A stretch of 64,000 nt of DNA from Candidatus Competibacter sp. (GTDB taxonomy: Bacteria; Pseudomonadota; Gammaproteobacteria; Competibacterales; Competibacteraceae). The position numbers and the translations under genes are program-made. The DNA lies in contig JARSSH010000060.1 in the NCBI GenBank assembly GCA_029624815.1, positions 1-64,000 of the forward strand. Direction: 5' to 3'. Under the pieces are notes generated by a model. That model saw nothing but the letters and a program-made list of their open reading frames with translations. It had not been told where the DNA came from and searched no databases. Positions 34,505 through 44,063 of this stretch are shown piece after piece. Each line of letters begins with the position of its first letter. Positions within the stretch are counted from its first letter, which is position 1.

Positions 34505-35305
34505 TTACGCCGGGGCACGCCGGGCCGAGGTGGGCATTCGCGACGGCTCGACCCGTTCCACCCCGGTTTCCAGCCGGCCGTCCGGGTGGAGTTCGAACCA
34601 GCGGTAACCGGGTGGAAGCGGATCGACCTGTGGTTCGGGAGTGCCGGGCTTGAACTGCACGCAGGTTGCGGGGGTGGCCAGCAGGCGAACATCGCCGCGC
34701 CGGGCGCTGAATTCGGCATGGATGTGTCCCCATACCACCGCCCGCACCTGCGGATAACGGTCCAGCACCGCGAACAGCGCTTCGCCGTTGCCGACCGTCA
34801 TGGTGTCGAGCCAGGGTGTGTCGATCGAGACCGGGTTATGGTGCAGGCAGACCATGGCGTGCAGGTCGGGATGCATGGCCAGCGCGGTGTCCAGCAGCGC
34901 CAGTTCGCTGGCGGCCAGATGACCGTCGGGGGTGCCGGGGAAGCTGGAATCCAGCAGCACGAATTGCCAGTCGCCGGCGACGACATGCCGTTGCCACCGG
35001 ACCAGGCCCTCGCGCAGGCGCTGGCCCAAGGCCGCGGGAAAATCGTGGTTGCCCGGCAGGCAATAGACCGGTGCGCCCAGCGATTCCAGCGTCAGGCGCA
35101 CTCGCGCGTAGGCGTCCGGCTCGTCGCCGACCAGATCGCCAGTGGCGAGGATGAAATCCACCAGGGGATGCTTTTCCTGGATGCGCGCCAGCACCGCGCT
35201 CAAACCGGCATCCACGTCCACGCCCCAGACCCGGCTGCCGGCTTGGGTTTTCAGGTGCAGGTCGGTGATTTGCAGGACTCGCAACGGGGCGGCGGCGATG
35301 GGCAT
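34505..35305 (-). CDS. cpdA: 3',5'-cyclic-AMP phosphodiesterase CpdA
   Basis: 266 residues, calcineurin-like metallophosphoesterase. Metal ligands are visible in QITDLHL (D, H), ATGDLVGDEP (D), PGNHDFPAALG (N, H), VCLHHNPVSIDTPWLDTM and VWGHIHAEF. The combination of DTPWLD and GHIH motifs is typical of CpdA, which hydrolyses cAMP to AMP. It complements the CHASE2 adenylate cyclase and the Crp/Fnr regulator in this window. Confidence 0.93.
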   Translation of the reverse strand: MPIAAAPLRVLQITDLHLKTQAGSRVWGVDVDAGLSAVLARIQEKHPLVDFILATGDLVGDEPDAYARVRLTLESLGAPVYCLPGNHDFPAALGQRLREGLVRWQRHVVAGDWQFVLLDSSFPGTPDGHLAASELALLDTALAMHPDLHAMVCLHHNPVSIDTPWLDTMTVGNGEALFAVLDRYPQVRAVVWGHIHAEFSARRGDVRLLATPATCVQFKPGTPEPQVDPLPPGYRWFELHPDGRLETGVERVEPSRMPTSARRAPA

Positions 35306-35338
35306 GGATGCGTCCTTGAGGATGACAGGCCGAGCAGT

Positions 35339-36649
35339 TTACAGGGTTTTTATGAAGACTTTGGAACGGCGTTGCCAGTTGTACAAGGTTTGTTTTTGCA
35401 CCGGCAGATCGGTCACTTCGGCGGGTTCGAAACCGCGCTCGCGAAACCAGTGCGCGGCGCGGGTGGTCAGCACGAACAGCCGTTGCAGGCGCTGCTCGTG
35501 GGCACGGCGCTCGATATGGCGGAGCAGGGCATCGGCCCGGCCGCTGTTGCGGTAGTCCGGATGCACCGCGACGCAGGCCAGCTCGCCCACCGCCTCTTCG
35601 GGAAACGGATAGAGCGCGGCGCAACCGATGATGGCGCCGTCGCGCTCCAACAGGATGAAACGCTCGATTTCCATCTCCAGCCGCTCGCGCGAGCGTCGCA
35701 CCAGGGTGCCGTCCTCTTCGAGTGGCCGGATCAGTTCCAGGACGCCGCCCACATCGTCGATGGCGGCGGGGCGCAACCCCTCGTAGATGTCGGTGGCGAT
35801 CAGCGTGCCGATCCCGTCGCGGGTGAACAGCTCCAGCAGCAGCGCACCGTCGATCCGACGGCTGAGCAGGTGAATTCGGCGTACCCCGGCCTGGCCGGCG
35901 CGCAATGCCTGGCGCAGATGGCGGGCGGAATCCTCGGGCAGGGTGGGATGCTCGGCCAGTAGACGGCTGGCGTCGCCGAGACTGAGCTGGCGAACCGGCT
36001 GGCCGGCGGGGTCGCGCAGTTCCGGCCCCTCGCCCAGCACCAACAGCTTGTCGGCGCGCAAGGCCATGGCGGCGGCGGTGGCCACGTCCTCGGCGCGCAG
36101 GTTGAAGATTTCCCCGGTCGGCGAATAGCCCAGCGGCGACAGCAACACGATGGCGTCCTGTTCCAGCCACAGGCGGATGGCGCGATCGTCGATGCGCCGC
36201 ACCTCGCCGGTAAAACCGTAATCCACCCCGTCGCGCACCCCCAGTGGCCGGGCGGTGATCAGATTGCCCGACACCACCCGCAGCCGGGCGCCGTGCATCG
36301 GCGAGTTGGCCAGCCCCATCGACAGCCGCGCCTCGATGCGGATGCGCAGCCGGCCGACCGCCTGCTTGACCAGAGGCAGATCCTCGGCCTCGGTGACCCG
36401 CAGGCCGTTGACATAACGCGGCTCGCGGCCGGCCTCGCGCAGCCGGGCCTCAATCTGCGCGCGGGCGCCGTGCGCCAGCACCAGGCGGATGCCCAGGCTG
36501 TGCAGCAGGGCGAGATCGTGGATCAGGCTGGAAAAAGACTCGGCCTCGATGGCCTCACCGCCGAACAGCACCACACAGGTTCGACCGCGATGAGCGTTGA
36601 TGTAAGGGCCAGCCTGCCGGAACCATCGCACGAACCGGTCCGAGTCCAT
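35339..36649 (-). CDS. argA: N-acetylglutamate synthase (ArgA)
   Basis: 436 residues. An amino-acid-kinase-fold N-terminal domain (about 1-285; YINAHRGRTCVVLFGGEAIE) is followed by a GNAT acetyltransferase domain (about 290-436; ELACVAVHPDYRNSGRADALL with the acetyl-CoA loop). Catalyses the first step of arginine synthesis, acetylation of glutamate. Length and two-domain order match bacterial ArgA and not ArgB or ArgJ. Confidence 0.96.
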   Translation of the reverse strand: MDSDRFVRWFRQAGPYINAHRGRTCVVLFGGEAIEAESFSSLIHDLALLHSLGIRLVLAHGARAQIEARLREAGREPRYVNGLRVTEAEDLPLVKQAVGRLRIRIEARLSMGLANSPMHGARLRVVSGNLITARPLGVRDGVDYGFTGEVRRIDDRAIRLWLEQDAIVLLSPLGYSPTGEIFNLRAEDVATAAAMALRADKLLVLGEGPELRDPAGQPVRQLSLGDASRLLAEHPTLPEDSARHLRQALRAGQAGVRRIHLLSRRIDGALLLELFTRDGIGTLIATDIYEGLRPAAIDDVGGVLELIRPLEEDGTLVRRSRERLEMEIERFILLERDGAIIGCAALYPFPEEAVGELACVAVHPDYRNSGRADALLRHIERRAHEQRLQRLFVLTTRAAHWFRERGFEPAEVTDLPVQKQTLYNWQRRSKVFIKTL

Positions 36650-36727
36650 CGGTCATCTCCACGAGTCTCGAAAAGGCTGGCGATTATGACAGAGCGGCGC
36701 CAAGACCTCATCCTCGCGGGCGGCGAT

Positions 36728-37180
36728 TCAATCCGGCGTGGCGGCGTCCAGCGCGCTTTCCGGCACGCACAGCAGACGCTGACCAAACAGAACGTGGTAG
36801 TCCGCCGTCGTGTCTGGTTCGCGAAGCACCGCCAGCACCGCGCCGGACGTTCCCGGATCGACCGCCACCGCGCCGCCGATGGACAGCGCCAATTTGGCGG
36901 TGACCTGATCGCCGCGTTCGAAGCGGTTGGGAATCCAGGGAGCGTCCGCCGGGATCAGTTCGGTTTCCCGGCAGCCGACGATGCGGTTGCCGGCTTCCAG
37001 GAAATGCACGCTGTAGATGATCTGATCCTGCAGGAACACGCCGATGTGGCGGACGAAACCCACGCCGCCGCGCCGCACCAGCAGGGTGCCGGTGGCGCAA
37101 CCCGGATAGGTGCCGTCGTTGCGGAGGTTGCGGACGACGCGGACCGCGTCGTCGCAGGCGAAACGCGGTTGCAGAATCAC
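36728..37180 (-). CDS. nifZ: nitrogen fixation protein NifZ
   Basis: 150 residues. The conserved NifZ segment is clear: VRVVRNLRNDGTYPGCATG, LVRRGGVGFVRHIGVFLQDQ and IYSVHFLEAGNRIVGCRETEL. NifZ assists P-cluster formation in the MoFe protein. It ends 78 bp before argA and starts inside the end of nifW (4-bp overlap). The C-terminal 40 residues are weakly conserved. Confidence 0.93.
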   Translation of the reverse strand: MILQPRFACDDAVRVVRNLRNDGTYPGCATGTLLVRRGGVGFVRHIGVFLQDQIIYSVHFLEAGNRIVGCRETELIPADAPWIPNRFERGDQVTAKLALSIGGAVAVDPGTSGAVLAVLREPDTTADYHVLFGQRLLCVPESALDAATPD

Positions 37181-37488
37181 GGTCGGCGGCCGATGTCCGC
37201 CAGCGGAATCCGCGCCTCACGCGCCGCGGCCTGTCGCCGAAACACTTGAAAGACCTTCTCGGTCAAGGGGTCGGAATCCACGAAATCCTGATAGGCTCGT
37301 TGCAGGCATTGAGCGTAACCGGCCCGGTCGCGCGCATCGTCTTGCTGCAAATAATCGTGGAAACGTTGCAGGATGTGCAGGCGGCTCACCTCCACCACGT
37401 TGGGGTCGAAATCGATCCCGAAATAGAGCAGAAAATCCTCGGCCGAGCTCATCTCGCTCAGATCCTGTTGCAAAGTGGTCGTGGTCAT
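37177..37488 (-). CDS. nifW: nitrogenase-stabilising protein NifW
   Basis: 103 residues with the NifW pattern SSAEDFLLYFGIDFDPNVV, NVVEVSRLHILQRFHDYL and AYQDFVDSDPLTEKVFQVF. NifW protects or helps mature the MoFe protein of nitrogenase. Translationally coupled with nifV upstream and nifZ downstream through 4-bp overlaps. Confidence 0.96.
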   Translation of the reverse strand: MTTTTLQQDLSEMSSAEDFLLYFGIDFDPNVVEVSRLHILQRFHDYLQQDDARDRAGYAQCLQRAYQDFVDSDPLTEKVFQVFRRQAAAREARIPLADIGRRP

Positions 37489-38675
37489 GATTGCACCTCG
37501 GTGTGGGTGGAGCGTTGCGGGAGATTGAGGGGCAGGAGATGGGAATCGGCGCTGATTTCGCGGTAAAACGCTTCCAGCTCGGTGGATTCCGGCAAGCGCT
37601 TGTGCTGGCCGACGAAAGCGCGGATGCGCTGGAGCACGACGCCGGCTTGGCGTGGACTCAGCGCGATGCCGAGATCGCGATAGAACCGCACCACCGCGCG
37701 GGTGCCGGAATGCTTGCCGAGCACCAGCCGGTGGCTGCGGCCCAGCTCCGCCGGATCCACGCCCTGATAGTTGAGCGGATGCTTGAGCAGGCCGTCCACA
37801 TGGATGCCGGCTTCGTGGGTGAACGCGCCTTCGCCGACCAGGCTTTTGTGCCAGGACAGCGGGCGATTGGCGGCGGCGGCGACCCGCTGCGACAGCGCCG
37901 GGAAGCGCGACAGATCCACATCCACCCGGAAGCCGTACAGTTTGCGCAGGCCGAGCACCACCTCTTCCAAAGCGGCGTTGCCGGCCCGTTCGCCCAAGCC
38001 GTTGACCGTGGTGTTGGCGTGGGTGGCGCCGCCCAGCGCGGCGGCTAGGGTATTGGCGGTGGCCAGCCCCAGATCGTCGTGGGCGTGCATCTCCAGTTCG
38101 AGATCGACCGCCGCGCGCAGGCGCTGGAAAATCGCCTGCGTGCCAAACGGCTCCATGATGCCCAGCGTGTCGGCGAAGCGGAACCGCCGCGCGCCGGCTT
38201 CCTGGACGGTTTCGGCGGCGCGCAGCAGAAAATCGTGATCGGCGCGGGAGGCGTCCTCACCGCCGACGATGACCTCCAATCCCAACTCCCTCGCCTGCGG
38301 AACCAGGCGACGAATCGCGTCGAGCGCCTGCTTGCGCCGCCAGCCCAGTTTGTGCCGCAGTTGCTGGTCGGACAGCGGCACCGACAGATCGATGGCCCAC
38401 ACGCCAAGATCGCGGCAGCGCCGCAGGTCGGTCTCGCACATCCGGCTCCACACCAGCAGCCGGGCGTTCAGGCCCAGCAGAACCAAATCGCGAATGCTGT
38501 CGCATTCTTCCGCGCCCATCGCCGGAATGCCGATTTCCAGTTCCGGCACGCCCAGCGCGGCCAGCTCGCCGGCGATGGCTCGTTTTTCGTCCTGGGAAAA
38601 GGCCACGCCCGCCGACTGTTCGCCGTCGCGCAGGGTGGTGTCGTCGATGACCAAAGTGCGGGATGCTGCGTTCAT
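37485..38675 (-). CDS. nifV: homocitrate synthase NifV
   Basis: 396 residues, DRE-TIM metallolyase. Signature LVIDDTTLRDGEQSAGV at the N-terminus, metal/substrate segments LGLATANTLAAALGGATHAN and NTTVNGLGERAGNAALEE, and KSLVGEGAFTHEAGIHVDGLLK. It condenses acetyl-CoA and 2-oxoglutarate to homocitrate, the organic ligand of the FeMo cofactor. The nifVWZ operon is preceded by a sigma-54-type promoter and a NifA-type site, which supports NifV over LeuA or a lysine-pathway homocitrate synthase. Confidence 0.96.
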   Translation of the reverse strand: MNAASRTLVIDDTTLRDGEQSAGVAFSQDEKRAIAGELAALGVPELEIGIPAMGAEECDSIRDLVLLGLNARLLVWSRMCETDLRRCRDLGVWAIDLSVPLSDQQLRHKLGWRRKQALDAIRRLVPQARELGLEVIVGGEDASRADHDFLLRAAETVQEAGARRFRFADTLGIMEPFGTQAIFQRLRAAVDLELEMHAHDDLGLATANTLAAALGGATHANTTVNGLGERAGNAALEEVVLGLRKLYGFRVDVDLSRFPALSQRVAAAANRPLSWHKSLVGEGAFTHEAGIHVDGLLKHPLNYQGVDPAELGRSHRLVLGKHSGTRAVVRFYRDLGIALSPRQAGVVLQRIRAFVGQHKRLPESTELEAFYREISADSHLLPLNLPQRSTHTEVQS

Positions 38676-38708
38676 GGCCGGGCTCGCCGAGAGTGGTGCC
38701 TAAGAGGC

Positions 38709-38726
38709 TAACAATCTCCGTGCCAA
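38709..38726 (-). promoter_or_regulatory. sigma-54 (-24/-12) promoter of nifV
   Basis: On the minus strand TTGGCACGGAGATTGTTA has a perfect -24 block (TTGGCACG) and a near -12 block (TTGTT instead of TTGCT), with exactly 10 bases between GG and the GT. It lies 34 bp upstream of the nifV start, the right distance for its promoter. Confidence 0.75.
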
Positions 38727-38806
38727 GCCATGAATACCGATAAAACAGAGGCTTGATCCGTTAATTCCGACGACCGCGGGAGGTTTCGCACAGGTCGAAT
38801 GGCCTG

Positions 38807-38826
38807 CTTGTCGGGAAGCCGACAAG
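38807..38826. promoter_or_regulatory. NifA upstream activator site (TGT-N10-ACA)
   Basis: TGT (38809-38811), ten bases and ACA (38822-38824) match the NifA consensus exactly, within a perfect 8-bp-arm palindrome CTTGTCGG-gaag-CCGACAAG. It is about 85-100 bp upstream of the sigma-54 promoter, the usual enhancer distance. Confidence 0.75.
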
Positions 38827-39093
38827 GGAAAGACGGTCATTACCCCAGCCACCGCCACACAAACCGGGTCGGATTGCGTTCGGCGCGACGGAACTCCATG
38901 TAATAAATGACGGTTGATCATGGTCAGGGGCGCATCGGTTCGGAACGCGGGCAGCGTGGCTCCCGACCACGGTCGGAGCACTCCGGTTTCACCTGTCCGG
39001 AATCCATGGCGATCTCATCCAATTAAGAGCCAAAGTCGATGGGCATTGCTGCTATCATCCGCGCTTTCCAGTCGATCCAGGAGAGTGTTCGCG
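38827..39093. other. remaining nifV-purL divergent spacer
   Basis: Together with 38676-38826 this forms a 418-bp divergent intergenic region. I see no gene in it; an upstream extension of the purL frame to 38914 lacks conserved sequence. The purL promoter must lie here. Confidence 0.5.
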
Positions 39094-42000
39094 ATGCTGC
39101 GTTTCCGTGGAAGCCCCGCCCTGTCGCCGTTCCGTCTGGAGAGGCTGCTGACCGCGCTGCGTCGGCGCGCGCCAGTCGTCGCCGAGATCTACGCCGAGTT
39201 CGTTCATTTCGTGGACGGTCGCCTAACCGCGCATGATCGCGAGGTGTTGGAGCGGTTGCTTCAGTACGGTCCCGCCGCGATCCAGCGCCATCTCGGCGGA
39301 GAACCCGCTTTCCTGGTCATTCCGCGTCCTGGCACGTGTTCGCCCTGGTCCTCCAAGGCCACCGACATTGCCCGCAACTGCGGCTTGCAACACGTTCGCC
39401 GCATCGAGCGTGGCGTGGCGTATTACCTGGATTCGGAGCGGCCGTTGACCAACGACGAGTCGGCCGGACTCAAGCCGTTGCTGCACGACCGCATGACCGA
39501 AGCGGTGCTGGGGCCGGCCGACGATCCCGCCCCGTCGTTCGCTCGGGCCGAGCCGGCGCCGCTGGCCAGCGTGGACCTGCTCGGCGGTGGGCGCGACGCG
39601 CTGATTGTCGCCAACCGCGAACTGGGGTTGGCGCTGTCGGAGGACGAAATCGACTATCTGCTCGACGGCTTCCGCCGTCTGGAACGCAACCCCACGGATG
39701 TGGAACTGATGATGTTCGCGCAGGCGAACTCGGAGCATTGCCGACACAAGATCTTCAACGCCGACTGGATCGTGGACGGCGTGAAACAGGATCGCTCTTT
39801 GTTCGCGATGATCCGTTACACGCACGAGCGCCATCCCAGCGATGTGCTGTCGGCCTACCACGATAATGCGGCGGTGATGACGGGATTTTCCGCCGGACGC
39901 TTTTTCCCCGATCCGGCCGACAATCAGTACCGCTATCACCCGGAAGACGTGCATATCCTGATGAAAGTGGAGACGCACAATCACCCGACCGCCATTTCTC
40001 CCTTTCCCGGCGCGGCGACCGGTTCCGGCGGCGAAATCCGCGACGAAGGCGCGACCGGGCGCGGGGCCAAACCCAAGGCCGGCTTGTGCGGCTTTTCGGT
40101 CTCGCATCTGCGTATTCCCGATTTCGTCCAGCCCTGGGAGCGGGACTACGGCAAGCCGGAGCGCATCGTCTCGGCGCTGGACATCATGCTCGAAGGCCCC
40201 ATCGGCGCGGCGGCTTTCAATAACGAGTTCGGCCGCCCCAACCTGGCCGGTTACTTTCGCGGCTTCGAGGAAAACGGTCCCGACGGACAGCGGCGCGGTT
40301 ATCACAAGCCGATCATGATCGCCGGCGGCTTGGGCAATATCCGCGAAGCGCATGTCCACAAGGCCGAACTGCCGCCGGGCGCCGCCATTGTCCTCCTGGG
40401 CGGTCCGGCGATGCTGATCGGGCTGGGCGGCGGCGCGGCGTCCAGCATGGCGGCGGGCAGCTCGCACGAAGATCTCGACTTCGCTTCGGTGCAGCGCGGC
40501 AATCCGGAAATCCAGCGTCGCGTCCAGGAGGTCATCGACCGCTGCGTGGCGCTGGGCCAGGAAAACCCCATCCTCTCGATTCACGACGTCGGTGCGGGCG
40601 GGTTGTCCAACGCCGTGCCGGAAATCGTCCACGACGCCGGGCGGGGCGGGCGGTTCGAGCTGCGCGCGGCGCCCAACGATGACCCCGGCATGTCGCCGAT
40701 GCAGATCTGGTGCAACGAGGCGCAGGAACGCTATGTGCTGGCCATCGCCACCGAGGATCTGGAGCGCTTCAAAGTGCTGTGCGAACGCGAGCGTTGCCCG
40801 TATGCGGTGATCGGCGCGACCACGGAAACGCCGCATTTGACGGTCGACGACCGCCAGTTCGGCAACCGGCCGGTGGATTTGCCAATGAACGTGTTGTTCG
40901 GCAAGCCGCCGAAATCGCGGCGCGAGGTGGCGCGGGAGCCGATCGCGCTCTGGCCGCTCGATCTGGCGGGGGTCGAACTGGCCGACGCCGTGGCTCGGGT
41001 GCTCCAATTCCCGGCGGTGGCCGATAAAAGCTTTCTGATCACCATTGGCGACCGCACCGTGACCGGGCTGGTCTGTCGCGATCAGATGGTCGGACCGTGG
41101 CAGGTTCCGGTCGCCGACGTGGCGGTGACCGCCACCAGTTTCGATGCCGATACCGGCGAGGCGATGGCCATGGGCGAGCGCGCGCCGCTGGCGCTGCTGG
41201 ACGCACCGGCTTCCGGCCGAATGGCGGTCGGCGAAGCGCTGACCAACATCGCCGCCGCTCGAATCGACAAGCTGGGCGATGTCAAGCTATCGGCCAACTG
41301 GATGGCGGCGGCCGGCCATCCCGGCGAGGATGCCCGGCTGTTCGATACCGTCCAGGCCGTGGCGATGGAACTGTGCCCGGCGCTGGGCATTGCCATTCCG
41401 GTCGGCAAGGATTCGCTGTCGATGAAAACGGTCTGGGACGCGGACGGCGAGCGCAGGAGCGTGGTGGGGCCGCTGTCGCTGATCGTCTCCGCCTTCGCGC
41501 CGGCGCCGAACCTGCGCCGTACCCTGACGCCGCAATTACGCGCCGACCGGGGCGACACCGACCTGATCCTGATCGATCTCGGCCGTGGCCGGAATCGATT
41601 GGGCGGGTCGGCGCTGGCGCAGGTTTACAACCAGTTGGGCGATGCCGTGCCCGACCTGGACCAGCCGGAAGACCTGGCGGCTTTCTTTGCGGCGATTCAG
41701 GATCTCAACGCCGCCGGCCGCCTGCTGGCCTATCACGACCGCTCCGACGGCGGCTTGCTGGCGGTGCTGGCGGAGATGATGTTCGCCGGCGGTCGCGGTG
41801 TGACGGTGCTGCTGGACGATCTGGGCGAGGAATTGCTGCCGACGTTGTTCGCCGAGGAACTGGGCGCGGTGGTGCAGGTGCGGGCGCGGGATCGCAGCGT
41901 GGTGTTGGGACGCTTGGCCGCCGCCGGCTTGGGCGAGTGCATCCATGTGATCGGCGCGCCCAACGACCAGGATCGGCTGATTCTGCGCCATGCCGGCGAG

Positions 42001-42975
42001 TCCGTGTTTGCCGCCAGCCGGGCCGAACTGCGGCGGCTGTGGTCGGAAACCAGCTACCGGATGCAGGCGCTGCGCGATCATCCGGAGTGCGCCCGCGAGG
42101 CTTTCGAAGCCGCCTGCGATCCCGCCGATCCGGGTTTGAGCGTCCATCTAACCTTCGATCCCGCCGAGGATATGGCGGCCCCGTTCATCGCCAACGGCGC
42201 GCGACCGCGAGTAGCGATTCTACGCGAGCAGGGCGTCAACGGTCAGATCGAAATGGCGGCGGCCTTCGATCGCGCCGGCTTCGCGGCGGTGGATATCCAC
42301 ATGAGCGACATCATGGCCGGCCGGGTCGCTCTGGCGGATTTCCACGGCCTTGCCGCTTGCGGCGGATTCTCCTACGGCGACGTGTTGGGCGCCGGCGAGG
42401 GTTGGGCCAAGTCGATCCTGTTCAATTCGCGCGCCCGCGACCAGTTTGCGGCGTTCTTCGCTCGATCCGACAGCTTCGGCTTGGGAATCTGCAACGGTTG
42501 CCAGATGTTGTCCAATCTGCATGAGCTGATCGCGGGAACCGAATCGTGGCCGCGCTTCGTGCGCAACCGGGTGGAGCAGTTCGAGGCACGCTTGAGCCTG
42601 GTGGAGGTGTTGCCGTCGCCGTCGCTGTTCCTGCGCGGCATGGAAGGCTCGCGGCTGCCGGTCGCGGTGGCGCACGGGGAGGGACGGGCGGAGTTCCGTG
42701 ACGCGGATGGAGCGGACGCGGCGCTGGCGGCGGGCCTGGTCACGCTGCGTTTCGTGGACCACTACGGAAAACCGACCGAAAGCTACCCCGCCAATCCCAA
42801 CGGCTCGCCGGGCGGGATCACCGGCCTGACCAGCCGCGACGGCCGTTTCACCATCCTGATGCCGCATCCAGAACGCTTGTTCCGCACGGTGCAGTATTCC
42901 TGGCATCCCGACGGTTGGGGCGAGGATGGGCCGTGGCTGCGGCTGTTCCGCAACGCCCGGCGGTGGCTCGGGTGA
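39094..42975 (+). CDS. purL: phosphoribosylformylglycinamidine synthase (large form)
   Basis: 1293 residues, the single-chain PurL of gammaproteobacteria. Converts FGAR to FGAM with glutamine and ATP in purine synthesis. An N-terminal PurS-like domain ([16 protein letters not shown]) is followed by two AIRS-type ATP-binding halves ([51 protein letters not shown]) and a C-terminal glutaminase with the catalytic Cys in [14 protein letters not shown] and His in [15 protein letters not shown] 39094 follows CAGGAGAG; upstream sequence in frame is not conserved. Confidence 0.98.
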   Translation: MLRFRGSPALSPFRLERLLTALRRRAPVVAEIYAEFVHFVDGRLTAHDREVLERLLQYGPAAIQRHLGGEPAFLVIPRPGTCSPWSSKATDIARNCGLQHVRRIERGVAYYLDSERPLTNDESAGLKPLLHDRMTEAVLGPADDPAPSFARAEPAPLASVDLLGGGRDALIVANRELGLALSEDEIDYLLDGFRRLERNPTDVELMMFAQANSEHCRHKIFNADWIVDGVKQDRSLFAMIRYTHERHPSDVLSAYHDNAAVMTGFSAGRFFPDPADNQYRYHPEDVHILMKVETHNHPTAISPFPGAATGSGGEIRDEGATGRGAKPKAGLCGFSVSHLRIPDFVQPWERDYGKPERIVSALDIMLEGPIGAAAFNNEFGRPNLAGYFRGFEENGPDGQRRGYHKPIMIAGGLGNIREAHVHKAELPPGAAIVLLGGPAMLIGLGGGAASSMAAGSSHEDLDFASVQRGNPEIQRRVQEVIDRCVALGQENPILSIHDVGAGGLSNAVPEIVHDAGRGGRFELRAAPNDDPGMSPMQIWCNEAQERYVLAIATEDLERFKVLCERERCPYAVIGATTETPHLTVDDRQFGNRPVDLPMNVLFGKPPKSRREVAREPIALWPLDLAGVELADAVARVLQFPAVADKSFLITIGDRTVTGLVCRDQMVGPWQVPVADVAVTATSFDADTGEAMAMGERAPLALLDAPASGRMAVGEALTNIAAARIDKLGDVKLSANWMAAAGHPGEDARLFDTVQAVAMELCPALGIAIPVGKDSLSMKTVWDADGERRSVVGPLSLIVSAFAPAPNLRRTLTPQLRADRGDTDLILIDLGRGRNRLGGSALAQVYNQLGDAVPDLDQPEDLAAFFAAIQDLNAAGRLLAYHDRSDGGLLAVLAEMMFAGGRGVTVLLDDLGEELLPTLFAEELGAVVQVRARDRSVVLGRLAAAGLGECIHVIGAPNDQDRLILRHAGESVFAASRAELRRLWSETSYRMQALRDHPECAREAFEAACDPADPGLSVHLTFDPAEDMAAPFIANGARPRVAILREQGVNGQIEMAAAFDRAGFAAVDIHMSDIMAGRVALADFHGLAACGGFSYGDVLGAGEGWAKSILFNSRARDQFAAFFARSDSFGLGICNGCQMLSNLHELIAGTESWPRFVRNRVEQFEARLSLVEVLPSPSLFLRGMEGSRLPVAVAHGEGRAEFRDADGADAALAAGLVTLRFVDHYGKPTESYPANPNGSPGGITGLTSRDGRFTILMPHPERLFRTVQYSWHPDGWGEDGPWLRLFRNARRWLG

Positions 42976-43042
42976 ATTGAGGAATCGCCGTTGGCGGGAT
43001 AGTACACTTGAATTTCCCACTCACCATTCTGAGGAGAAGGCC

Positions 43043-44020
43043 ATGCCCAAAGCCATTCGCATTCATGAATACGGCGGTCCCGAAGCATTGCGCTGGGAAG
43101 AGGTCGAAGTGGGCGATCCCGGTCCGGGTCAATTGCGCATACGCCATGCCGCGGTCGGACTCAACTATATCGACGTTTATCACCGCACCGGTTTATATCC
43201 CCTGCCATCGCTGCCCTGGACGCTGGGCATGGAAGGCGCGGGGCAGGTGGAGGCGGTCGGCGAGGGTGTGACCGAATTCCAGGTCGGCGACCGGATCGCC
43301 TATGCCAGCCCGCCGGTCGGCGCCTACGCCGAAGTCCGCCTGATGCCCGCCGACCGGGTGGTGGCGCTGCCCGACGCCATCGACGATCGCACCGCCGCCG
43401 CGATGATGCTGCAAGGCATGACCGCGCACTACCTGCTGCGGCGTACCTACCGGGTGCAAGCGGGGGATGCCGTCCTGCTGCACGCCGCCGCCGGCGGGGT
43501 CGGGCTGATCGCCAGCCAGTGGGCGCGGCACTTGGGCGCGACCGTGATCGGCACGGTGGGCAGCGAGGAAAAGGCCGAACTGGCCCGCGCCCATGGCTGC
43601 CATCACACCATCCTCTACAACCGCGAGAATTTCGTGGAACGGGTGCGCGAAATCACCGGTGGCCAAGGCGTGGCGGCGGTCTACGATTCGGTCGGCAAGG
43701 ACACGTTCATGGGTTCGCTGGATTGCCTGCGGCCACTGGGCATGATGGTCAGCTTCGGCAACGCTTCGGGGCCGGTGCCGCCGTTCGAGCCGGCGATCCT
43801 GGCCGCCAAGGGTTCGCTGTTCTTCACCCGGCCGACCTTGATGACCTATACGGCCAAACGCGCCGATTTGCTGGCCAGCGCCGCCGAACTGTTCGAGGTG
43901 GTCGCCAGCGGAGCAGTCAGGATCGAAGTGCGACAGACTTATCCGCTGGCCGAAACCGCCCGCGCGCACCGCGATCTGGAAGCGCGCAAGACCACCGGTT
44001 CCACTGTGCTGTTGCCTTGA
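43043..44020 (+). CDS. qor: quinone oxidoreductase (zinc-independent MDR family)
   Basis: 325 residues. NADPH:quinone reductase of the medium-chain dehydrogenase family. N-terminal MPKAIRIHEYGGPEALRWEEV, LNYIDVYHRTGLYPLPSLP (typical Qor), nucleotide-binding LLHAAAGGVGLIASQWA, and YDSVGKDTFMGSLDCLRPLG. The catalytic zinc ligands of alcohol dehydrogenases are absent. A strong GAGGAGAAGG ribosome site precedes ATG 43043. The thiO gene follows 43 bp later, so it may be cotranscribed with the thiamine genes. Confidence 0.95.
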   Translation: MPKAIRIHEYGGPEALRWEEVEVGDPGPGQLRIRHAAVGLNYIDVYHRTGLYPLPSLPWTLGMEGAGQVEAVGEGVTEFQVGDRIAYASPPVGAYAEVRLMPADRVVALPDAIDDRTAAAMMLQGMTAHYLLRRTYRVQAGDAVLLHAAAGGVGLIASQWARHLGATVIGTVGSEEKAELARAHGCHHTILYNRENFVERVREITGGQGVAAVYDSVGKDTFMGSLDCLRPLGMMVSFGNASGPVPPFEPAILAAKGSLFFTRPTLMTYTAKRADLLASAAELFEVVASGAVRIEVRQTYPLAETARAHRDLEARKTTGSTVLLP

Positions 44021-44063
44021 AGCGGCGACCGGGGCCTGTGTCCACCCATCCGGGGAGAATGAG

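Noticed and set aside
38914-39093. 60-codon N-terminal extension of purL
   Set aside because: No conservation with PurL; ATG 39094 has a good ribosome site and gives the family's standard N-terminus.
39223-41007. 594-codon minus-strand frame opposite purL
   Set aside because: Antisense shadow of a clearly recognised PurL.
44021-44063. TPP riboswitch before the thi genes
   Set aside because: The spacer is only 43 bp; no thi-box sequence is seen.
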